The notes under the pieces: generated by a model | Seen by the model: the letters and a program-made list of their open reading frames with translations, nothing else | Told to the model about the DNA's origin: nothing | Database searches by the model: none | Program-made: the position numbers and the translations under genes | Shown: positions 1 through 12,228 of the stretch, piece after piece | How positions within the stretch are numbered: position 1 is the first letter of the stretch | Layout: every line of letters starts with the position of its first letter | NCBI GenBank assembly: GCA_943737045.1 | Contig: CALSFV010000244.1 | Span: forward strand, 124,001-188,000 | Length of the DNA: 64,000 nucleotides | Origin: Parapristionchus giblindavisi | Taxonomy: Eukaryota; Nematoda; Chromadorea; Rhabditida; Diplogasteridae | Direction of reading: 5' to 3'

Positions 1-106
1 CCGAGCTAATTTGACTCTCCGACCTTACAACACTCTCGCAGACAAATAAAGTGAGAAAGTGTTGCCAGAGCGGAGATTTTAAAATTAGCTCGAGGTGTGT
101 TTGGTA
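1..106. repeat. Hairpin MITE family A, copy cut by window start
   Basis: Family A is a ~115-base inverted repeat whose intact copies begin TTAAAGGCACAYCCCGAGCT, continue with AATTTGAAACTCTCCGCTCT, turn in a CTCTCGCTTTCTTTGTCTACG loop region, and end with the complement. This copy lacks its left end, which lies outside the window; the right end reads TTAGCTCGAGGTGTG. Confidence 0.75.
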
Positions 107-257
107 TTAGCTGTATTATGTGGACACTTGACTCATCTCAATTATATATTCAAACAAGGACATCTATACGTTCTTGACATTAGTCAGATGTAGCCTTGAA
201 ATGCCGTGAAATAACTCAAGATCAGAGTGTATAGAGGGTGTAACGGAGAGTTTCTTC

Positions 258-503
258 CATATGACTCACAATGAGTCCATCTAGACATTGTGTGGAAACT
301 CGCTATTGGGAGAAACAGTTATTTAAGTATATTTAATTATTAATATTAATAGATGTACAAGTATAGGTTTGCATGCACTTTAAATGTATTCAAAAATATA
401 TAGATTAGCTAGCAATGTGCCCTAAGGTGTTTCGGCCGCAATCTATTATGACGCTAATATGACTCACAGTCCATATATTCATTGTGTATGGAAACTCGCT
501 ATC
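258..503. repeat. Diverged direct repeat
   Basis: Positions 258-312 and 457-503 share ATGACTCACA, then a CATTGTGT...GGAAACTCGCTAT block in the same orientation, about 200 bases apart. The intervening segment (350-440) resembles the flanks of the foldback element at 29716-30110 and looks like a related empty site. Confidence 0.5.
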
Positions 504-595
504 TGCAGAGTCAGTCAGAGACAGTTAGTATATGTAGCTTCTTCGCTCATTCGTATCAGTTGTACAGTCACCATGAGTCATTTTAAACTTGAGGC

Positions 596-703
596 AAGCC
601 CAGAGCTAATATGAAACTCTTCGATCTGGCAATTCTCTCTCGCTTTCTTTGCTTACGAGAGAGAATGTTGCGAGAGCGGATAGTTTCAAATTAACTCTGA
701 CTC
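596..703. repeat. Family A hairpin MITE copy
   Basis: Both arms are present: GAGCTAATATGAAACTC on the left and GTTTCAAATTAACTCTGA on the right. The TTAA ends have decayed. Confidence 0.7.
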
Positions 704-1828
704 ATAAAATTCAAAATTTTGCGAGCGAGTACTCTCGGGATACCCCAGAACCATCTCTGATCCATATGATTTATCTGTCCAAATCCGTTGAAATCCGCTT
801 ACACTACTTTCATTCATTCTTTCATTCCGTGTATCTATGCTGACTTGACCATACTCAATTCATTCATGACAATTAAATTGCGTACATCATTTAATTCATC
901 CATTAAACATATCATAATCCACCAACTACATTCTTGTCTCATTTCTTTTATTCCATATCCTGTTTAATTCTTCATATATGTTCTCATATATATGCATATA
1001 TTCTTCTTCTTTTACCCACACTCATTCTTCTTTACATATTGATCTTTGATCCTTGTATGTTCTGGGACTGTCTGAAGTAAGAAGATTTTTGCCATGCACA
1101 TCATAATATCAGATAGCAGAGATAAATGTTTTTATATAAAATAATTGATCATATCCTCTTCGTCTTTTACCCATTCATTCATCTTCTTCCTAGATTGATC
1201 TTTGATCTTTGCATTGGTCATATCTTCCTCTTTCCATGCATATTCTTCCTGCAAATGAATGTTTCGCATTAACCGAGTCAAGACATACTACTGACTGATA
1301 ATTGGCGGAACGGTCTACAATTTAGTTTATATTCCCCCCCCCCTTCCATCGTTTAGCCCTTTACCAGTAATGGCTCGGGAATACAAGACCGGAAAGTAGT
1401 AAAGTGATAGTAATGATTGTTCTCGACTGCTTCTTCTGCTTATTCTTTTCAACATCGCTTTCGCTTTTATCTCAATTCACTTTCGTTTGACCTTTACTAT
1501 GAGAACAAACACACCCGACATGCATACTACTTATACTCTTTAAACCATTATGACACTTTCCATTTCCCTCTGTAGTATTTTGCCCTCCCGACAAAACTCA
1601 CAGCGTTTTTCCATTTGGAAAGCGCACATTGAAAATTTGACAAAACACAAAAATAATACGATATGGCACACTCATCGTTTGCACTCTCTCACTTTTGCGT
1701 TTCCTCTCGTTTTCGCTCTACCTTTTCTGTAGCACAATAAGATCGCTCTCGAAATGCTGCGAAAATTAGCGCTTTTCCATTTTTTCTCGAGATAAGTGTC
1801 TATACTGTACGTTCCCTATTATATTGAC

Positions 1829-1838
1829 TATCGCAGGT
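1829..1838 (+). promoter_or_regulatory. Possible spliced-leader acceptor
   Basis: A TATCGCAG acceptor-like sequence ends two bases before the ATG at 1839. Such a minimal leader is typical of nematode trans-spliced messages. Inference only; no spliced-leader gene is in the window. Confidence 0.35.
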
Positions 1839-3409
1839 ATGGTATGGAGGTTTCTTCTCATAATATCGTCCATATCGACTACCGCATCACCTGATCCCTT
1901 CGTACTTCCTCCACTGGATTGCACCAGAGTTAATGTGGCTTTCTGCTGCACAAGGTATTTATTTTTTTATTTAATTTAATTACTTACGGAGAACAGGCGG
2001 GCCCATTTTTGAGTAAATCCTTCTCTACAATTTTGAATTCTTCAATACTCAGGCAAACAGTCGAATGCATTTTGCAGCTAAGCGACGGCAAAATGGCACG
2101 AAAAAGGTTCCAAAAATGCATTTTGCAGCCACAGCTTCGAAAAAGTTTCAAAAAGTTATACAAAAAGTTATGCAAAATGCATTCGAATGTTTGCCTGAGT
2201 AGGAGGAAGATGAATGGAAATGCTCATTCTCGATGGCTTTCAGCATTTTAAGAATTTTTCAGCTCAATTTTTTCCACTGAATCTCAGATAATTTTTTTTT
2301 AAATTTTCAGTCGAATACGATCGCTATGTCCCACACAATGCTCGGGAGTTCAATGTGGTCCTTCTTTCTACCATACTTGTAAGCTTTTTAAACCTTCTTT
2401 CTTACCTCCTGACTTCATATTTTTCAAACACTTAATTATGAATCTTAAAAATACCTTCTGAGGTCAGATAAATTTATTATTATTAACTATTTATTATTAA
2501 AAGTTAATGAAATACGAATATTGAAAAAATTTCTTGTAAGTAACATGAAAAAATTTCATTCAGTATTTTCAACTGATTCTGATTCTCCATTGTCCGTATC
2601 CGCATCTCAATCAAACATTCCTCCCGAATGGTCATTTTCTAATGGCAAATTCGAGGAGAACAAACCGTCTGAATGTAAGTTTATAAAAATTATCTATTTA
2701 TTTATAATACATCATAAAGGATCAAGTAAAGAACGATTAAAAAGAAGAAGGTTGCACTAGGAGATTTCTTGTTTTGTTAAAATCATAGAAAAGAGAAACG
2801 ACAGTTTGTTGAATGCACTCATTAAACCCGTTGAACAAAGCCATTAAACCATTTTCACTTCAGTCTAAGTTTGTGTAAGAGTCGGGCAAATCTGGGTCCA
2901 ACCCTTGTTTTTGCAAATCCAACCCTTGTTCGACTCTTACACAAACGGCCTCCTAAAACCAACAGATAGTGACGGTTGTTTTGAATGCAGATTCCCAAAA
3001 TTAAATAATTATATAAATAATTAAATGAATAAAAAATAATTAATTATAATTACAGCCAATCCACTAATGATTCCGGGTACTGTGCAGTCAAAAGATGGTG
3101 ATGCTACTATTCTTACACCGTCTAAAGCTGTTTCGCTAGAAGTATTATTATTATATATTATTATATTATTATTACATAGTATTATTAATATTAGAAGTAT
3201 TCAACCATTCATTCTCTCCATAGTCTTAAAGGCATACCCCTTGCTTATCTGAAAAACATCTCTCGCTTTCGTTGTCTACTAGAGATTTTTGTCAGAGCGC
3301 AGAGTAAAATTACCTCGGGGTATGGTTCCTTTTAGATCATTGCATCCATTTATCTATCCGTTGTATACTATTCACAGCATTTATTCTTTATGTTCCATTA
3401 TTCTTCACA

Positions 3410-3482
<73 letters not shown>

Positions 3483-6400
3483 CCAGGGTTATCTCTCAAC
3501 CTCGACACTGCCTCCACAAGTCACCCTTCCACCGTCCATGCCCTCTATCACTCCCTCACCCTATTTTGCCGGTCATGCGACTGCTTTTCCCACTTTGATA
3601 CCGGAGAATGTTCAATCCACTCTATCGATTGGTTCTTCCGAGTCCACCACATACAATCCACCACCACCTCAATCTTCGACATACTCTACATCAACGCCAA
3701 TGGAGGTTCAGTCACAGTTTCATGCACACAAAGAAAATATGCACTCCACCGTTCTGTGAAATGTTAGATTTAACACTTTTTGTGTTAAAGGTGGAGACTC
3801 GCGAATGTTCATGCAGATCCCTCACATATCTCTTGCGCAAATGCCAAGTGATATGCGAGAAGTTAGCACAACCATTCATCTATCCCATAGCGCAGTGGTA
3901 AACGTTCAGAGTCGTTACCCATTTGTCGCAAGTTCAAATCCTATTGCCGAATTTCCTCAATTTTCAAAAAAGCGCGCATTTCCCTGCACGGGGCCTGATG
4001 GTTCATTCATGTTTCTAGCGATCAATAAGCCGAATCATCATAAAATAATTAGTGTACGGTAGGTAGAATAACTTTTGCTACCTTTCTGTCTTGACAGTTT
4101 CTTTACGAAAATATTCGAGGGACTCCACCTTTAAAGGGACCGGGAAACGAAAAACAAGTTGATCTCATAGAAAAGAGCATGAAATTCTGTTTCGAAATAT
4201 ATACATCTTATATCATAAGAATTTTCTGGTAAGGAGAATGGCGCAGTTAGAAAACTACAGTCTGCTCCAGATAGCGGGAGCCTTTTCCTAATTGCCACAC
4301 AAACTCTTTGGATACAACTTGCAATTGAATTTTTTGATGATAATTCTATCCGCAGTGGGGAATTATGAAGAATAAAACTCAATAATGGGCTATTTTGAGC
4401 TTTTCGATGGAGTTAGCATACTGTAGTTCGGAAACCTCGCCCGTGGTGTGGAGCAGGCTACAGTAATCAAACTTCTTACCAGAGCGTCTTTTCAAACTTT
4501 CAAATACATATTTCTAAATAGTTCTTTGAGCTTATCAACATGAAATGAACAATTTTAACTATTTCGATTCGAATTTTTGGATGCCAGCTGCCTTTAAAAT
4601 AACTTTAAAATATTTCAAATATAACATTTCATACAGGTCTTGTATACTGTGGAGTACACTATTTTTCTGTGTGTACCAGTCTTGCTCTGGCTTTTCAAAA
4701 CTTAATGTACTTGAAATGCGTCACAGACCTGAAGTTTACTGTTTTTAGTTTAAACTACAAGTGAGTGACGTCACTTTTTCACTTTAAGTAAATTTACGTC
4801 TCACTTTAAGTAAACTCACAAGTCTACTTAAAGTGAAAGTTTAAGTACACTTTAAGTTTTGAAATACCAGAGACTTGCCATTTCCATCCACAATTTCCTA
4901 TTGAGTTATTCACCCGTTTCAGACCTATCCCACCACGCCATACGTACCACCTAGCACGTCGACTGTCCCTCCACCTCCACCCACCCCACCACTTACCACT
5001 CCAGAATATCAAACTACTCCGGAGTATCCAACTACTCCGGAGTACGCAACTACTCCGTATTATTCGGCCACGACAAGCAAGGTGCTTTTTAAATGTTTTT
5101 ACACGGAATGAAGCATGTTTTATGTTGGTTACGGAATGCAAATTTGTGCACGTAAAAGTATTAGTTTTCAGTTAGATTTTGTATGTCCACTGGAGAAAAA
5201 TTCGGAAAAATAGAAATATCAAGATTTAGGTTCAAAGGTGTCTGAAAATGAGAGCAATAATAAAAAAAGTTCTTTAGCCTCGTCGACGTACAACACCCGA
5301 TCCTCGAATAATCAAACCACCCAAGGAATTAGTAATCATCGGAGAATACGATGAGGTATGAATCATACAAAGATCAAAGATCTATAGAAAGATAAAAAAG
5401 CAATAGAAAGATCAAAGATAAATGCAAAGATCAAAGATCAAAGATCAATAATTCAGGATGAACCTCCCGAAAGCGTTCCGGCTAGTGTGATTCCATCAAT
5501 GCCCACATCTACCGTAGCCAGCGCATCTACTACGGTAACTGTGTATCGATTAATATGGTCAGTTGATTGGTTATAGGTAACTGTTGTCGAACTTCCATCA
5601 ACAACAGAAGCGATTACGCAGAAGTGAGTTTCATTTTTCATTCTATCGTATCACATCGTCGTTTCAGTGTTGCTTTATTTTTGTCGATTTGTAAACAAAT
5701 TTTATAAAAAATAACAAAAATCACTGTTTGACCTAGTCTCTACGTCTAGCTTTGCCAACTAACCCTTTGTTCAAAAGTTATGAAAAGAAGAGAAAACTCT
5801 CCTTGTTTTACAAATAAAATAAACTTTCTTTTCATGACTTTTGAACACCAAATTAGTCTTATTTCATGTGATAATTGATAGACCATCGTCATCTTCTTTA
5901 TCTTCGTCTTCATCATCATCAGCATCATCAGCGTCTTCAGCATCATCATCATTTCATTCTTCCCACCCCTCATCTCGTCGTTTTTCTCCATCTCAATCCA
6001 TTCCCCGCATTCGTCTCCGTCACTTTCGTCATAATCTATCCGCCCCATCCTCGATCAGACGTCATTCTCAACGATTTCGCTCTCGTCTATTCTCCTCGCC
6101 ATCCAAATACCAACAAGTTCGAGAGCGACGATTCTATGTTAAGAGCGATGAAGATGAAAATCGATATGATGGTGATAATCGCTACCGTACTACGGACGTA
6201 CTAGTTCCATTCGGGACCCAATCACCCTCTATCGATCCACCCTCGTTCATTCCTGTGTTCACCTTTACCTCCATATCGTCGTCAACGATCAAACCGAACG
6301 AGAAATCGATTGAAGATCCTGATATCGATCAATTCTTCATAACCGAACCTCCGGATACTGTAGCGATTGATGAAAGTCAATCGATATCGCGTAGATCAGA

Positions 6401-9400
6401 TCGATTAGAGTATCTCTCGAATAACACAAGTGGCCTGAGTAATAGAGGATTGTCTTTGCGCTTCAAGAACTACAATGAAGGAGGCGGTGTTACGGTTGAG
6501 GGTGGTAGTAGGGAGGAGGCGACGGTTAAAGGGAATTCCTACGGATATAAGAGAAGAATGAAATTGGACCAGCCAGATTGGGAACGAAGAAAGAGAATAT
6601 TCAATGAGAGGATCAATTCGAGGTAACAAATCATATTCACGCTTTTATTAATATTATTAATATTATTAAATATTACATAATTAAACGGTTTCTAAACGTA
6701 TTTCGTATGTTGTGTGATTTCTAACAGCTTTTCAATGTTTTTAAAGCTTTTGCTTCGTTTGAGTAACAATATCGAACTTACAGTTTACATTTTTGGTTGA
6801 GGGATTTTTAAGTTAATCGATAATTTTATTAAAATTAGAATGAAATGGCACTCGAATATTCTTCCTCATACTTCTGAATCCGTTGGACTGGGACCGAGAA
6901 AGCAAGGACCGGAGAAGAGAATCAAGGTTTGAATCCATTCCATTCGTTTCATGATCCTATTGTTTTCTTTGCACAATTTTGCGGTCGGAAAACATATTTT
7001 AAAGGAACATCCGGGGCTAATTTGAAACTCTCCGTTCTGGAAATGCTCTCTCGCCTTCTTTATCTGCGAGAGAGTGAAATTAGAATTTTGTGTCTGAAAT
7101 TATGAACTTCATTTCAGATCTTTGCAGTCGATGGTTCCACCTTATCGATGAAGAACAGGAATCGAACAAGAGTTGCTCATTCTATTGACGAAAGTAAACA
7201 TTGATTTTTACATGTTTCCATTTTCATTGAAAACTGATGTGGTGTTAAAATCTTGGAAAAGTAGATGGAAAAGTGAAAAGTAGTGTTAATTTTGTGATTG
7301 TAAAAGTAGTTGGAAAAGTAGCATATCTTCGTAATTGACAAACTTTTGCAATAAAAACCCTTAACAAGAGTGTTGGATTGTTACTTTTCCATCTACTTTT
7401 CCAAGATATTAACACCACATAATGCAATACCACTCATTCACTCTACGGTTTAGCGACAGCAAATTTGAAACTCTGCTCTGTCAACACTCTCTCGTGAACA
7501 GAGAATGCAAGAGAACATCGCCAGAGCGGAGAATTTCAAAATAACTCGGAGTGTGCCTTTTATCTTGGAAATTGTGAAATGATCATTTCAGGTGTTCTAA
7601 CTCAAGAAAAGCCAACTATGCACGAACGAAGTAACGCTTTCTTACCCCTTTCATTCAACTTCCGACCGAGATTATTGAATAAGGTTTATATTTGTCTCTG
7701 TTCAATTTTTTTCCAAAATTTATAGGAAAATGGAAATAAAACAATTGCAGAGCGACATTAGTTGTGTTATTGCTCTTACGCACACTAAAGATTCTGATTT
7801 GCTCTGTTCAAAAGTTAGGGAAAAATTGAAAAGTTCCACGCCCCTTTTCTTTTCATTTCGTGGCTTTGAACACACTCGATTCGCGATATTTCTTACAGGA
7901 AGATCCATCATCATCAATAGACACTGATACAGCAGCGGTCATTCCTCCTCTGCCTCGATTCATCTCACAAATTCGATTAACCACTCCATCGACCACAACT
8001 GATAGAGTAGTCACTACTACCGTACCGTCACGGCAGACAACTACGCCATTTAGTATGTGTTTCGTGTTAAAGGGAGAGTGAGCTCTCTCAATGGCCTCTT
8101 CATTGCGCACACTATTTCTCTGTTCTCTAACAACGAGAGAGCGTAGACCGTTGACGAGACCATTGACAAAGGTTTCGGTCCCTTTAAAGTGCTAAGGGCA
8201 AGTACTTTCCGTTCTGAAAAATAATGTATTATCAATACTTAGCCATACAATTTATCAATTATTCGTTCATTTATTCGCCATTTATCAATACTTCGCGCAA
8301 CCCAAAATGACCAGGTGCGATAAAGTGACTCACGTGTACTTTCTGCAGTCTTTAATGACAAGATTGTATTTTGATTAAAGGATCATCACTTCTTCCAATT
8401 GTTCCGATTGCTCCACCGGCTCCTCAATGCGGTACTGCACCTCATTTCATCCCCTGTCTATCTGCACCTGAAGCCAGCAAAAGCTTACTCAGGTATTTAT
8501 TTTATCTTTTTCGAATAACAAAAAAATCAAAAAAAAACATCACATTCAATGAAAAGAATAGGCCCAAAATATGTTTTTGTTGGTTTTTTGTCGGTTTAAT
8601 ATCCTTTGACATAGATAACTATGTAAGGCATGAGTAAGAGTGTCAAAGAAACGATGGTTGAGATAATTCTTTCTAAATTTCACATTTTGCATTTAAATTT
8701 GCCGATTTACTCAAAATGTTAGTTAGAGTAGGTGCCTTGAAAAAGCGAGATTCGTGGGTTATTTTAATAATTGATTTATTGATTTGAGCTTGTAAGTGTT
8801 ACAGATGCTGTCAGGCGAAGGGTCTTCCTTCCGGCTGTCAAGATCTGTGTCGATATGATATCACTCAAGCTGAGGTACCGTACAGCTACAGTATACTATT
8901 ACAGTATATTAAAAGTACTGTAAATACAGTATACTACAGTATACTAATACAGTATACTAAAAATACCATAATATACAGTGTACTACAGAATGTTAATACA
9001 GTATACTTAAAGTACTGTAAATACTATATACAACAGAATACTAATACAATATAATACAGTGTAATAGTACAGTATACTACAGTATACCAGTTAATCAGAA
9101 TAATCCTTATTGAGGTGAAAGCAGCAATGGACGCGGGTCGTTGTGGTCTGCTGTCTGTTCAGCCCTATCTCGAATGTGCCTCACAGGGACACGATAATAC
9201 GGAATGCTGTCAGCATAGGGGGATTGCACAAAAGAGGTATCGATCACTTGCATTTAATGGCTATTCACACAGAAAATATACTTAATTTTATAATTTCTTA
9301 CTTTTTATTTTCTGTATTATAAATAAGAAATATCGGCGAAAACCCCTCTTGAAAAATAAGAAATTCAATTTCTGATTTTCTATTCTAAGCAGTCAATTTC

Positions 9401-9690
9401 TTGTAACAGAACATATTGTAAGAGAATTTTCTCTATGAGTAAAACGAAAAAGAGAAACAAATACAAAAAATGCCGGTACGCCGCGTGCCTTTGTTAGGAT
9501 CGATTGTGTTATTGAACAATAGTGAACAATATATTGATTGAAATCATATAATTGATCTAATTTCAGTGGTCCTCAATGCGAAGACTTGTGTCGTCCACAT
9601 CCACTGAAACCTCTAGGATTGCAGCATATAATCTGCGGTACAGTCATCAAGGATCTACTACAGTGTCATCATTCTGGTGTTAGACAATAG
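1839..9690 (+). CDS. Secreted Thr/Ser/Pro-rich protein with C-terminal DB module (18 exons)
   Basis: Exons: 1839-1954, 2311-2378, 2564-2674, 3056-3141, 3487-3705, 4923-5081, 5278-5355, 5457-5534, 5577-5623, 5882-6622, 6839-6926, 7118-7193, 7592-7683, 7899-8052, 8381-8492, 8805-8874, 9115-9236, 9567-9690. Phases agree throughout and give 846 residues ending at TAG. The N-terminus (MVWRFLLIISSISTTAS) is a signal peptide. A short Cys module follows (six or so Cys in exons 1-2), then long Thr/Ser/Pro-rich linkers with TTPEY repeats (exon 6), a 741-base Ser/Arg-rich exon, and a Cys-dense end with CC, GCQDLC, ECCQ and CEDLC motifs, matching the 12-cysteine DB module known mainly from nematode secreted proteins. 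Role is unknown; a cuticle or extracellular-matrix function is a guess. Exon 17 uses a GAG acceptor (alternative CAG at 9091 stays in frame), so that boundary is less certain. Confidence 0.8.
2046..2201. repeat. TA-flanked inverted-repeat element in intron 1
   Basis: Terminal inverted repeats of about 30 bases start ACTCAGGCAAACAGTCGAAT and end in GAATGTTTGCCTGAGT, flanked by T/A. Size (~155 bases) and TA ends suggest a mariner-type MITE. Confidence 0.7.
2869..2946. repeat. Short inverted-repeat element in intron 3
   Basis: GTTTGTGTAAGAGTCG at the left is the exact complement of CGACTCTTACACAAAC at the right. The loop repeats the word CCAACCCTTGTT twice. Confidence 0.65.
3226..3335. repeat. 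Family A hairpin MITE copy in intron 4
   Basis: Starts at TTAAAGGCATACCCC and ends TACCTCGGGGTATGGTTCCTTTT. The left arm is diverged (CTTGCTTATCTGAAAAAC). Confidence 0.65.
3412..3482. repeat. ATT trinucleotide array just before exon 5
   Basis: About 23 uninterrupted ATT units end four bases before the CCCAG acceptor of exon 5, so the array forms the end of the intron's pyrimidine-poor 3' region. Confidence 0.9.
3785..4134. repeat. TTAA-flanked MITE family C with tRNA-like core, copy 1
   Basis: Termini are TTAAAGGTGGAGACTCGCGA and the inverted ATTCGAGGGACTCCACCTTTAA, with TTAA at both ends as in piggyBac-type insertions. Near the middle (about 3890-3955) lie an A-box-like TAGCGCAGTGGTAAAC and a B-box-like AGTTCAAATCC, spaced as in a tRNA gene. 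A second copy is at 62778-63125. It sits in intron 5 of the DB-module gene. Confidence 0.8.
4685..4872. repeat. Family R inverted-repeat element, copy 1
   Basis: Left end CTCTGGCTTTTCAAAACTTA matches the complement of the right end AAGTTTTGAAATACCAGAG. The interior has repeated TCACTTTAAGTAAA words. A second full copy lies at 13034-13216, and partial ends at 24146 and 44448. Confidence 0.65.
5769..5848. repeat. Family F short hairpin element
   Basis: Termini TGTTCAAAAGTTATGAAAAG and CTTTTCATGACTTTTGAACA are inverted; the centre reads AAACTCTCCTTGTTTTACA. Related ~70-100-base elements with a GAAAAGAAAAG / CTTTTCTTTTC stem recur in the window. Confidence 0.65.
6998..7085. repeat. Family A MITE, truncated left half
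   Basis: Starts TTTTAAAGGAACATCCGGGG and runs to the loop (CTGCGAGAGAGTG), then stops; the right arm is gone. Located in intron 11 of the DB-module gene. Confidence 0.65.
7238..7419. repeat. Family D MITE, copy 1
   Basis: Long inverted repeat with ends TGTGGTGTTAAAATCTTGGA and TCCAAGATATTAACACCACA. Internal GTTAATTTTGTGATTGTAAA blocks recur in the copies at 32627, 34890 and 41868. Confidence 0.75.
7450..7561. repeat. Family A MITE copy in intron 12
   Basis: Left arm GCAAATTTGAAACTCTGCTC pairs with GCGGAGAATTTCAAAATAAC; right end CGGAGTGTGCCTTTTA. Confidence 0.7.
7804..7872. repeat. Family F short hairpin element
   Basis: Starts TGTTCAAAAGTTAGGGAAAA and ends TTTCGTGGCTTTGAACA, ~26 bases before the start of exon 14. 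Confidence 0.55.
8067..8187. repeat. Family B TTAA MITE, copy 1
   Basis: Bounded by TTAAAGGGAGAGTGAG and TTTCGGTCCCTTTAA. It lies only 14 bases after the 5' splice site of exon 14. Core: CTCAATGGCCTCTTCATTGC and an inverted counterpart. Other copies are at 29798 and 48794, plus a 49-base deletion derivative at 37346. Confidence 0.75.
8880..9090. repeat. Diverged CAGTATACTA array in intron 16
   Basis: About 210 bases built of irregular repeats of (T)ACAGTATACTA and AAGTACTGTAAATA, filling nearly all of the intron that precedes exon 17. Confidence 0.7.
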
Positions 9691-9799
9691 CCATCGCTCA
9701 ATTTAGAACATCTATAGACTAATTGGACCAATAGTGACTAATAGTGACTAGTGACCTATAAATTAATAGTAGACTAGACTACAGACTATAGACACCGGA

Positions 9800-9943
9800 A
9801 GCCGTATTCATGACCGATGCCAAACCGTTTGCCGACAAATGTAACGTCACAACCGTAGTAGGATCTATTTTGTCTCCCCTCACGATTGTGACGTCAAGTT
9901 TGATGACAAACGGTTTGCCTGCCACTGTTCATGGATACGGCCG
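9800..9943. repeat. Inverted-repeat element downstream of the DB gene
   Basis: GCCGTATTCATGACCGATGC and AAACCGTTTGCC on the left face ACAAACGGTTTGCC and TTCATGGATACGGC on the right, with mismatches. A ~145-base MITE with decayed ends. Confidence 0.6.
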
Positions 9944-10325
9944 CTGAGCCTTCAACCAACGAACTCTTGATAAATGTTTTTTTAATGAATGAAATCTATA
10001 GACTAATTGGACCATAGTAGATGCCTATCGATTTCGATGAGTAGATATCAGTACTCTATATTACTTTATTATTATCATTCTATAATAATAAGACATTTAT
10101 GATTGCTTTCAATGCTTATTCCGGGTTGTTATTCATAACGATGATTATTATTGATCTCATATTGTAATACGTTCATTGCTCATTCCTTCCATTCTGTCGT
10201 CTTTCAGAGATTAAAAATACTTTCATCTTCTTCGTATTGTTTATTTCATTATATTATGCACAACAGGAAATGGGATGACATATGGGGATCGATGGTTTTC
10301 CGGCGCTATAATAGCGGGTTATGTA

Positions 10326-11742
10326 CAGTGTAGCCTAAAAGTCATGGGACACTTTTTCATTTTTTCATAACTTTTGATCCAGAAAAGCAATCAAGCTGAT
10401 CTTTTCAGTCAAAGTACAGAATTTATCAGGGAATATTACCATGATGTGTTGGTATAATTAAATTAGTTCACTGATGCGTAGTGATGACGCTATCGAAATA
10501 CACTTTTTTGAAAAATTACATTTCTTTAGTGAAAGGTCCTGTTCTTCTGAAACATTGTGAGAGTGGAGACACCCACTAGGGCTGCACAGTCACACAATCC
10601 GGAATGTCTTCAATTCCGATTTCAAGCTGTAGCAGAGTCGCAACTTTGATCCACAAAATTTATAACTCAGCTTCTAGATGTGCTAACGACCCGTTCTAAG
10701 TGCTGAAATTATGCTAGTGGCGAGTAATGCTTATCCCCAGATTATGGTAGTCATAGCTCGTCATTTGCCCTCAGGGCATAAAATAATTTTTTTGTTGGGA
10801 GGACCGAATTTGAGACCCTACCGTTCAGAGGGCGGGTCTTCTAAAATTATGGTTCCTGCGCAAGCAGCTTTGCAATGTATCATATATTTATTTCCCTTAT
10901 TTTGGTTTAGTACCGATTCCTTTCAGACCCGTAGCAAAAGTTATGCGGAGGTCTACTCGGTGCGCGCTCTCGTGCTTTCTCTCTCACTGCTCTCACCCCT
11001 GGGCCTGTATTGATGAAATCTCTTATTTGCCATGCACCGATGAATGTTAGAGATGTTCACAAAAGTTTTTACACTATTGCTGAACTTCGATCTTTGATCT
11101 TTGGATTTTGATCTTTGATCGCTGAAACCGAGTAGACCTCATCATAACTTTAGCTACGGGTCTAAAAATAAAGGAAATAAATAAATGATACATTACAAAG
11201 CTGCTTGCGCAGGAACCATAATTTTAGAAGACGTGCCCTCTGAACGGTAGGGTATCAAAATCGTTCTTCCTAACAAAAAAATTATTTTATGCCCTGAGGG
11301 CAAATTACGAGCTATGACTACCGTAATCTGGGGATAAACATCACTCGCCACTAGCATCATTTTAACACATAGAACGGGTCGTTAGCACATCTAGAAGCTG
11401 AGTTATAAATTTTGTGGGTCAAAGTTGCGACTCTGCTACAGCTTGAAATCGGAATTGAAGACATTCCGGATTGTGTGACTGTGCAGCCCTAGTGGGTGTC
11501 TCCACTCTCACAATGTTTCAGAAGAACAGGACCTTTCACTAAAGAAATGTAATTTTTCAAAAAAGTGTATTTCGATAGCGTCATCACTACGCATCAGTGA
11601 ACTAATTTAATTATACCAACACATCATGGTAATATTTCCTGATAAATTCTGTACATTGACTGAAAAGATCAGCTTGATTGCTTTTCTGGATCAAAAGTTA
11701 TGAAAAAATGAAAAAGTGTCCCATGACTTTTAGGCTACACTG
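10326..11742. mobile_element. 1.4 kb palindromic TA-flanked element (long terminal inverted repeats)
   Basis: The left arm (10326-10961) is nearly the exact complement of the right arm (11127-11742), around a 165-base spacer. Ends are CAGTGTAGCCTAAAAGTCAT and its complement, with TA on both sides, as for Tc1/mariner-class insertions. The spacer (ATCTTTGATCTTTGG and flanking) encodes no transposase. The very high arm identity suggests recent formation or arm-to-arm gene conversion. Confidence 0.85.
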
Positions 11743-12228
11743 TATGTGTCGGTGATATCAAGTATGATCAAGAATATTTTTTTTAATTAAAAGAACGAAT
11801 AAAAATAATCAGGGTAAGAAAATTGTAATCGTGGCACATGGACCGTGGAATCAGAAAATTTTTTGGACAAACTGAGAGAATTTTGGGAGAGTATGCAGGA
11901 AGATAGAAGTTTAATTGACTATTGAAGTACTTACAAAGGTGGGAATTTCGAGAAAATATTACATGAATTAAGGAAAAAATATGAAACTGATTAAACAAGT
12001 AAAAACAAATAATAATGATATTTTAATATCAAAGATCAAAGATCAATTCAGAAAATTGTTCCAAAATAATGGTGTGCGTAAGTGGTGTGGTGTACGGTAG
12101 TCAGCAATGTGTTACGCACTGCGCCGATTTCTCTTCAGTTCTTCAATTCAAACTTTTTGCACACATTTCGTGAGTTGTGAATTTCACAATGGTTGGATAT
12201 TGTAATCACGACGTCTGAGTCCATTCTC

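Larger units (their letters stand above)
107..1838. other. 5' flank of the DB-module gene, no gene recognised
   Basis: No open reading frame with splice-compatible neighbours was found on either strand. The stretch holds a family A copy, a diverged direct repeat, and AT-rich sequence with several GATCTTTGATCTTTG runs (1060-1210). Promoter elements for the gene starting at 1839 must lie here, but I can point to none with confidence. Confidence 0.5.
9691..12228. other. Intergenic region, no gene recognised
   Basis: Apart from the small element at 9800 and the long palindrome at 10326-11742 I see no coding potential. The segment near 10200-10300 carries a dispersed motif (TTCATTATATTATGCACAAC followed by AGGAAATGGGATGACAT) also present near 20880, 21915, 27020 and 57600. 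Confidence 0.5.
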
